From: CAZOWL01 sp964583605
GTDB taxonomy: Bacteria > Pseudomonadota > Gammaproteobacteria > Chromatiales > Chromatiaceae
Length of the DNA stretch: 9,644 nucleotides
NCBI GenBank assembly: GCA_964583605.1
Contig: CAZOWL010000125.1
Span: 1-9,644, forward strand
Direction: 5' to 3'
Shown: positions 5,124-9,644 of the stretch, one piece after another
Numbering within the stretch: the stretch's first letter is position 1
How the letters are laid out: each line of letters opens with the position of its first letter
Notes under the pieces: generated by a model
The model's input: the letters and a program-made list of their open reading frames with translations, nothing else
Database searches by the model: none
What the model was told of the DNA's origin: nothing
Position numbers and translations under genes: made by a program

Positions 5124-7382
5124 ATGCTTAGCAAAGAGCTCGAATTCACTCTCAACCAGGCCTTCAAGCAGGCCCGCGAGAAGCATCACGAGTACATGAC
5201 GGTCGAACACATGCTGCTGTCACTGCTGGATAATCCGACGGCGGCTAAGGTGTTGCGAGCCTGCGGTGCCGATGCCGATCGCCTGCGGAAGGAGATCGTT
5301 CAGTTCATCGACGAGACTACGCCCCTGATCCCCGCCGGGGACAAGCGCGAGACACAGCCGACCCTCGGCTTCCAGCGCGTGCTCCAACGCGCCGTCTTTC
5401 ATGTCCAGTCGGCCGGTAAGAAAGAGGTGACCGGGGCGAATGTGTTGGTCGCCCTGTTCAGCGAACAGGACTCGCAAGCTGTCTATTTGCTGAATCAGCA
5501 GGACATCACCCGCCTTGACGTCGTCAACTTCATTTCCCACGGCATCTCTAAGGTGCCCGGCGAGAACCGCGACGAGGACCTGCACGGCGACGCTGACGAG
5601 GGGCGGGGTGAGGAGAAGGAGGCGGCTAGCCCGCTTGACAGCTTTGCGACCAACCTAAACGAGTTGGCGCGCCAAGGGCGTATCGATCCGTTGATCGGTC
5701 GCGCCCTAGAGATCGAGCGGACCCTGCAGATCCTTTGCCGCCGTCGCAAGAATAATCCGCTGCTCGTCGGCGAGGCAGGCGTCGGTAAGACCGCCATCGC
5801 TGAAGGCTTGGCCAAGAAGATCGTTGACGACGATGTCCCGGATGTGTTGAAGGACGCGGTGATCTACGCCCTCGACCTCGGCGGTCTTGTCGCCGGCACC
5901 AAGTACCGCGGCGACTTTGAGAAGCGCCTGAAAGCCGTGCTGGCGCAGCTGAAACGACTGCCGAAAGCCATTCTGTTCATCGACGAGATCCACACCATTA
6001 TCGGCGCCGGCGCCGCCTCCGGTGGGGTGATGGACGCATCGAACCTAATCAAGCCGGTATTGGCCTCGGGGGACCTACGCTGCATCGGCTCGACCACTTA
6101 CCAGGAGTATCGTGGGATCTTCGAGAAAGATCGCGCTCTGGCGCGACGCTTCCAGAAGATCGACATCAACGAGCCAACCGTTGAAGAGACGGTTGAGATC
6201 CTCAAGGGCTTGCGCAGTCGTTTCGAAGAGCATCATCAGGTCGCCTACACTCAGGCATCCCTGCGTGCCGCAGCCGAGCTGTCGGCCAAATACATCAACG
6301 ATCGGCATCTTCCGGATAAGGCGATCGACGTCATCGACGAGGCCGGCGCGAACGTCCAGCTGAAGCCCCTCGCCAAGCGCAAGAAGCGCATCGATTTGAC
6401 GGACATAGAATCAATCGTGGCCAAGATTGCCCGCATCCCGCCGCGAAAGGTATCTCTCTCCGACACAGAGGCACTGCGGAATCTGGATCGCGATCTCAAG
6501 ATGGTCGTCTTCGGTCAGAATGACGCGATTGATGCCTTGACGGCGGCGATCCGTATGAGTCGATCCGGTCTCGGGCACGAGGAGAAGCCGATCGGCTCCT
6601 TCCTGTTCACCGGACCAACTGGCGTCGGCAAGACCGAGGTCACCCGGCAGCTGGCGCGGATCCTCAGCATGGAGCTGATCCGCTTTGACATGTCGGAATA
6701 TATGGAGCGCCATACAGTCTCACGTCTGATCGGCGCCCCACCGGGCTACGTCGGCTTCGATCAGGGTGGCCTGCTGACCGAGGAAATTACCAAGCACCCC
6801 CATTCCGTCCTTCTGCTTGACGAGATCGAGAAGGCCCATCCCGATGTCTTCAATCTGCTGCTCCAGGTAATGGACCACGGCACGCTGACCGACAATAACG
6901 GCCGCCGCGCGGATTTCCGTAATGTGGTCGTGGTGATGACGACGAATGCGGGCGCGGAGGAAACGAGCCGTCGTTCAATCGGTTTCTCCGAGCAGGACCA
7001 TTCTACGGACGGCCTCGAGGCCCTGAAGCGTTACTTCTCGCCGGAGTTCCGGAATCGTTTGGATGCTGTTGTCCAGTTCCGCTCCTTGTCGAATGAGATC
7101 ATTGCGAATGTCGTCGACAAGTTCATTTTCGAGCTGGAACAGCAACTGGCGGAGAAGCGCGTCGCTTTGACCGTTGATACCGATGCACGAGCCTGGCTGG
7201 CGGAAACCGGATACGACCGCCAAATGGGGGCAAGGCCCATGGCGCGGGTGATCCAAGATCACATCAAAAAGCCACTCGCGAACGAGCTGTTGTTCGGCGG
7301 GCTGGCGAACGGCGGCTCAGTGCGTATCTACGTGCAGGATGAGGGCTTGGCCTTCGAGATTGGGGATAAGAAACTTCGGTGA
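5124..7382 (+). CDS. clpA: ATP-dependent Clp protease ATP-binding subunit ClpA
   Basis: A 752-residue AAA+ unfoldase (758 in E. coli) that forms a hexamer on ClpP and threads substrates into it. The N-domain (1 to about 140) carries the two Clp repeats and docks ClpS; an acidic linker rich in Asp/Glu/Gly spans about 145-170. The first AAA+ module has Walker A GEAGVGKT (216-223), Walker B ILFIDE (283-288) and an Arg pair at 341-342. The second has Walker A GPTGVGKT (497-504), pore loop GYVG (541-544) and Walker B VLLLDE (562-567). The ClpP-docking loop is IGF (619-621), where E. coli ClpA has IGL and ClpX has IGF. No middle domain is present, which separates it from ClpB and ClpC. The start is the first ATG and matches the family; its ribosome binding site is weak. 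clpP is not in the window. Confidence 0.97.
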   Translation: MLSKELEFTLNQAFKQAREKHHEYMTVEHMLLSLLDNPTAAKVLRACGADADRLRKEIVQFIDETTPLIPAGDKRETQPTLGFQRVLQRAVFHVQSAGKKEVTGANVLVALFSEQDSQAVYLLNQQDITRLDVVNFISHGISKVPGENRDEDLHGDADEGRGEEKEAASPLDSFATNLNELARQGRIDPLIGRALEIERTLQILCRRRKNNPLLVGEAGVGKTAIAEGLAKKIVDDDVPDVLKDAVIYALDLGGLVAGTKYRGDFEKRLKAVLAQLKRLPKAILFIDEIHTIIGAGAASGGVMDASNLIKPVLASGDLRCIGSTTYQEYRGIFEKDRALARRFQKIDINEPTVEETVEILKGLRSRFEEHHQVAYTQASLRAAAELSAKYINDRHLPDKAIDVIDEAGANVQLKPLAKRKKRIDLTDIESIVAKIARIPPRKVSLSDTEALRNLDRDLKMVVFGQNDAIDALTAAIRMSRSGLGHEEKPIGSFLFTGPTGVGKTEVTRQLARILSMELIRFDMSEYMERHTVSRLIGAPPGYVGFDQGGLLTEEITKHPHSVLLLDEIEKAHPDVFNLLLQVMDHGTLTDNNGRRADFRNVVVVMTTNAGAEETSRRSIGFSEQDHSTDGLEALKRYFSPEFRNRLDAVVQFRSLSNEIIANVVDKFIFELEQQLAEKRVALTVDTDARAWLAETGYDRQMGARPMARVIQDHIKKPLANELLFGGLANGGSVRIYVQDEGLAFEIGDKKLR

Positions 7383-7489
7383 GATTTGGCGCGGCCCTTC
7401 AATCGCATGTCGCATTGCGGCCATTGCAACTAAGGAAGCGGTCGACTAGCAGGTTTTGCGATTGATCGAGTCTGACGGCACCGCAGCCT
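7383..7489. other. Convergent gap between clpA and infA
   Basis: Only 107 bp. No clear terminator is seen for either gene, and no tRNA gene, although some enterobacteria carry a tRNA-Ser in this interval. Confidence 0.5.
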
Positions 7490-7708
7490 TCACCGGGCGC
7501 GATAGACTATCCGGCCCTTGGTGAGGTCGTACGGCGTTAGCTCTACCGTGACCTTGTCGCCTGTGAGGATACGGATATAGTGCTTGCGCATCTTACCGGA
7601 GATATGCGCTGTGACGACGTGGCCGTTTTCCAATTCGACACGAAACACGGTATTCGGGAGTGTATCGAGGACCGTGCCTTCCATCTGAATTACGTCTTCT
7701 TTGGACAT
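7490..7708 (-). CDS. infA: Translation initiation factor IF-1
   Basis: A 72-residue S1-type OB-fold protein that occupies the A site of the 30S subunit during initiation and assists IF-2 and IF-3. The sequence is almost identical to the enterobacterial factor through TVLDTLPNT.FRVELENGH, ISGKMRKHYIRILTGDKV and ELTPYDLTKGRI. The ATG at 7708 (MSKEDVIQMEG) gives the exact family length. The frame is open to 7765 but that start lies within the promoter's -10 region, so the 19 extra residues cannot be translated from the promoter proposed here. The ribosome binding site is weak. It converges with clpA, a neighbour relation conserved in gammaproteobacteria. Confidence 0.97.
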   Translation of the reverse strand: MSKEDVIQMEGTVLDTLPNTVFRVELENGHVVTAHISGKMRKHYIRILTGDKVTVELTPYDLTKGRIVYRAR

Positions 7709-7755
7709 CTCTAGCTTGTCGGTGTCTGAAGTAGCGGCTCCTTTTGAATCCGACC

Positions 7756-7764
7756 AGTATACCA
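7756..7764 (-). promoter_or_regulatory. Extended -10 promoter of infA
   Basis: On the minus strand TGG followed by TATACT (7761-7756) is a near-consensus extended -10 element. Transcription would begin near 7749 and give a leader of about 40 bases. The -35 region is poor, as extended -10 promoters allow. It fixes the infA start at 7708. Confidence 0.75.
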
Positions 7765-7925
7765 CACGCCCATAAACGATGAGCGGATCCGGACCGCAAG
7801 CGATATCGAACAGACCATCTGCGGACCGCGCGGCGGGATCCCCAAGCCTCGGCAGCCCGCGCCGAATAGCGCGGTGAGCTCCAGATTCTTGAGTGCCGGC
7901 AGCGCGCCCTGCGTCCGCGTGCGTA
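7765..7925. other. Gap between the infA promoter and dif
   Basis: About 160 bp of GC-rich sequence with no gene I can support. Frames crossing it on both strands lack protein-like features. Confidence 0.4.
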
Positions 7926-7953
7926 ACTTTACATAATATACATTATGCGCAAT
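7926..7953 (-). other. dif: XerCD recombination site dif (or prophage/dif junction)
   Basis: Read on the minus strand, the 28 bases divide into an XerC-type arm ATTGCGCATAA, the centre TGTATA and an XerD-type arm TTATGTAAAGT. Against the E. coli dif (arms GGTGCGCATAA and TTATGTTAAAT, same centre) 24 of 28 positions agree, with an unbroken 21-base match at 7931-7951. dif is where XerC and XerD resolve chromosome dimers at the terminus, and it is the entry point of Xer-using filamentous phages such as CTX phage. Because phage-type genes begin at its edge on the infA-distal side, this copy may be one boundary of an integrated phage. The AT-rich core stands out in GC-rich surroundings. No second copy is seen in the window. 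Confidence 0.88.
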
Positions 7954-8371
7954 CGACCAGGTTGGCGAATCGGGTCCGAGTCCGCGGCACGACTGGGCTG
8001 AGCACGAGTTACTCGCGGAGGGCTTCGCGGCCAATCTCGCCACGCTCAAGCCGCTTCAGCAGCTCCTCTGCCTGAGCAACGACGCGGCCGGCAACCCGGA
8101 TCCCACTGCAGTCAAACTCCTCGCGATCCTCGCCGGCTACGTGCCTTGGCCTGGCTGGGATGGCTGGGAGGTCCACCAGGGCTTGCTGTTCCCCCCAGGC
8201 TACCGCCGCGGTGGCATCCCGCCCGGTGAGTTCTTCGCGCTCGTCTTCTACCGCCAGCAGGTGAGCCAACTGCAGCGCGAGAACGCGCGCCTCGAGCTGA
8301 GCATTCGCGAGCTCGAGGTCCAGCTTGCTGAGGCGGCCTTTACGGGGTCTCGGACCAGTGCGGGTGCTTAG
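7945..8371 (+). pseudogene. Small phage-type protein (DUF3653-like, tentative), apparently frameshifted at its 5' end
   Basis: From about 7988 to the TAG at 8369-8371 one frame has strongly GC-biased third positions and reads as a real protein, about 127 codons. It contains a helical region (HDWAEHELLAEGFAANLATL), a W-rich motif VPWPGWDGWEV, GLLFPPGY, and a C-terminal coiled-coil-like stretch (RQQVSQLQRENARLELSIRELEVQLAEA). The W-G-W, P-x-G, then RQ pattern recalls DUF3653 proteins found beside filamentous-phage replication genes; I am not sure of this match. This frame has no ATG, GTG or TTG before GTG 8141, which would drop half the protein and has no ribosome binding site. An ATG at 7945, inside dif, opens another frame (MRNRPGWRIGSESA...) that reaches a stop at 7999, so a one-base shift near 7985 would join them. 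It precedes the rep gene on the same strand. Confidence 0.5.
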
Positions 8372-8460
8372 TAACACCCGCACTTCCCGACACGGGTGTC
8401 GCCTTGGCGGTATGCGGACGCACGAAGCGTGCACATCGCACTTTGTGCCATGGGTGGCAC
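8357..8460 (+). other. Array of four hairpins before rep, candidate phage replication origin
   Basis: Four separate stems follow one another in 104 bp. (1) AGTGCGGGTG 8357-8366 with CACCCGCACT 8375-8384, perfect 10 bp, 8-base loop, overlapping the stop of the upstream gene. (2) CGACAC 8388-8393 with GTGTCG 8396-8401. (3) TGCG 8413-8416 and GCACG 8420-8424 with CGTGC 8428-8432 and CGCA 8437-8440. (4) GTGCCA 8445-8450 with TGGCAC 8455-8460, 4-base loop. Filamentous phages carry a similar hairpin cluster in the intergenic region before gene II that holds the origins and packaging signal. The function here is inference; hairpin 1 could also act as a terminator, but no T-run follows. Confidence 0.5.
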
Positions 8461-8481
8461 TCGGCCTACGGAAGCGTTGAC

Positions 8482-9390
8482 GTGCCGTTGATTGATTGGG
8501 TCACCGTCAAGGTCCCGCTGCAGGGGTTCAGCGCAGCGAATTTGGCGACGCTCGATGGCCTAGGCGATCGGATTCGGCGCTTTGATCCGCTCACCGGTGA
8601 GATTGCCTGGGAGACGCGTGCCTGGGACTCGATCGCCTCGGACTCGCATCAGGTGACCTATCGGGTCGGCGGTGATGCGCTCGCCCTGCAGGGCTCGCCC
8701 GCTCGGGTGTTGGGAGATGGCGATGCCGTCTTCGGCTCGGGGTCCGCAGCGGCGCTTGATCTCCTGGGGTGCGTCGAGGCCATGCTAGACCATCTCTGCC
8801 CCGTGATCGGCATCTCACGGCCGGCTGCGGCGGCCTGCAAGGTCACACGGGTTGATGTGACCCAGAACATCTTCCTCGGCACTCGCGATGACGTGCGCGT
8901 TGCGCTGCGCGCGCTACGTGACTGTGAGGGTGGCCGGTTCAAGGTGACGAATCAGGATGGCGACACCGTCTACTGGAATAGGCGGAGCGCCCTACGCAGT
9001 GGCAAGGCCTACGCGAAGGGTCCCCATCTGCGCTACATGATGAAACAGAAAGACCAACACGGGAGGATCTATAGCGAAGACGAGATCATGCTTGCGATGC
9101 CGATCCTACGGCTCGAAGCGAGCCTCAAGAATCAATTCTGGCGAGAGAAGCGCATCGGAAAAGACTAGCAACAAGTAACCGCGGCAGAGATATACGGCGA
9201 GTGGCAGAACTACTTCGAACGAATGATAGGCCAAGCGGAAGTGACAGAGATGAATGTTGAAGAGCGCGTGAAAGCAGTGGCGAAGACCGAAGGGCGAGCG
9301 AAGGCTGCTATCGGCTGTTGGGCATTGATCAAGGCTTACGGCTGGGAGAAGGCGCGGACTATGACGCATGAAAGGACCTGGCAGCGCGGC
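8482..9390 (+). pseudogene. Filamentous-phage gene II/X-type replication initiator, amber-interrupted and truncated
   Basis: The intact part (8482-9168, 228 residues) resembles gene II/X family replication proteins, which nick one strand of the double-stranded phage form to start rolling-circle replication. Family-like features are the opening PLIDWVTVKVPL, GEIAWET, SHQVTYRV, RVDVTQN (123-129), TVYWNRRS (162-169), KAYAKGPHL (175-183) and LRLEASLK (209-216). GTG 8482 is chosen because GGAAG lies 7 bases upstream; TTG 8488 and TTG 8404 are weaker. TAG at 9166-9168 stops this frame, but the same frame continues with protein-like sequence (EGRAKAAIGCWALIKAYGWEKARTMTHERTW) like the family's C-terminal part, which then gives way near 9388 to transposase sequence. 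The gene is therefore probably dead, or makes a short product. The hairpin array lies just upstream. Confidence 0.75.
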
Positions 9391-9644
9391 GCGGGCTTGG
9401 GCCCGCTGCATATGGTCAGCGCCTGGGCGGTGGCCAATCGCGTCGTGCTGGGGCAGGTGGCCACGGAGGCGAAGTCCAACGAGATCACGGCGATTCCGCG
9501 CCTGCTCGATCTGCTGATGTTGGAAGGCTGCATCGTCACCATCGATGCGATGGGTTGCCAGACCAAGATCGCCGAGCAGATCATCGCCGGAGGAGGTCGA
9601 GGAGGCATTCATCGACGCCGATGCCAGGGATTACGCGGGGTTCA
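9388..9644 (+). mobile_element. ISAs1-family transposase fragment, truncated and internally deleted
   Basis: From about 9400 the frame reads PLHMVSAWAVANRVVLGQVA, EAKSNEITAIPRLLDLL and GCIVTIDAMGCQTKIAEQII, which is the core of ISAs1-family (H-repeat-associated) DDE transposases; the Asp in IDAMG is the second catalytic residue. The N-terminal part, including the first catalytic Asp expected about 30 residues upstream, is missing and replaced by the rep gene in the same frame. After IIAGG the usual segment with the DYVLALKGNQ-type motif is absent, and the match resumes in another frame at about 9590 (EEVEEAFIDADARDYAGF), so there is an internal deletion that also shifts frame. No terminal inverted repeat is visible at the left junction, and the right side runs off the window. 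It cannot encode an active transposase. Confidence 0.85.

Noticed and set aside
7383..7489. A tRNA-Ser gene between clpA and infA, as in some enterobacteria
   Set aside because: The gap is only 107 bp and no cloverleaf, anticodon stem or T-loop motif is seen.
7709..7765. N-terminal extension of IF-1 by 19 residues
   Set aside because: It starts upstream of the transcription start predicted from the extended -10 element, and IF-1 is 72 residues in its family.
7711..8049. A 112-residue minus-strand frame across dif and the infA promoter
   Set aside because: It spans clear non-coding signals on both sides and has no recognisable domain or ribosome binding site.
8009..8434. A 141-residue minus-strand frame, longer than the plus-strand small phage gene
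   Set aside because: Third-position GC bias and protein-like motifs follow the plus frame; the minus frame is its antisense shadow and runs across the hairpin array.
8024..8545. Similar peptides FAANLATL (small phage gene) and FSAANLATL (rep), suggesting duplication
   Set aside because: The match is eight residues, codons differ, and flanking residues do not align; chance is more likely.

Overview
The window looks like a chromosomal segment of a GC-rich gammaproteobacterium. The main evidence is gene order: hflD-mnmA, a divergent icd, then cspD, clpS-clpA and infA, with proteins that align closely to the enterobacterial versions from memory. A purple sulfur bacterium (Chromatiaceae) or relative would fit, but the genus cannot be named from the sequence alone.

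Layout. Positions 1-46 hold a GC-rich imperfect inverted repeat of a dispersed type. A small two-helix membrane protein of unknown function (86-373, minus) follows. hflD (629-1258) and mnmA (1443-2573) lie on the minus strand. icd (2781-4037) is divergent from mnmA. cspD (4183-4389, minus) converges on icd and has a clear promoter and terminator. clpS (4725-5048) and clpA (5124-7382) read rightward and encode the ClpAP unfoldase and its N-end-rule adaptor. infA (7490-7708, minus) converges on clpA and has an extended -10 promoter.

The right end is different. At 7926-7953 there is a near-perfect XerCD recombination site (dif) on the minus strand. Directly beside it, reading away from the housekeeping block, are: a small phage-type gene that appears frameshifted and whose only plausible ATG lies inside the dif site; a run of four hairpins; and a replication initiator of the filamentous-phage gene II/X type. 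The initiator is interrupted by an in-frame amber codon and then cut by an ISAs1-family transposase fragment, itself internally deleted, that runs off the window. The simplest reading is a decaying filamentous (inovirus-like) prophage that entered by Xer recombination at dif and was later hit by an insertion sequence.

How the genes work together: MnmA (tRNA 2-thiolation), IF-1 and CspD act in translation and replication control; Icd is in the TCA cycle; ClpS and ClpA with ClpP (not in the window) degrade N-degron and ssrA-tagged proteins. The most unusual points are the dif-linked prophage remnant, its hairpin array, the amber codon in rep, and a short ORF with a strong ribosome binding site whose stop overlaps the clpS start as ATGA.
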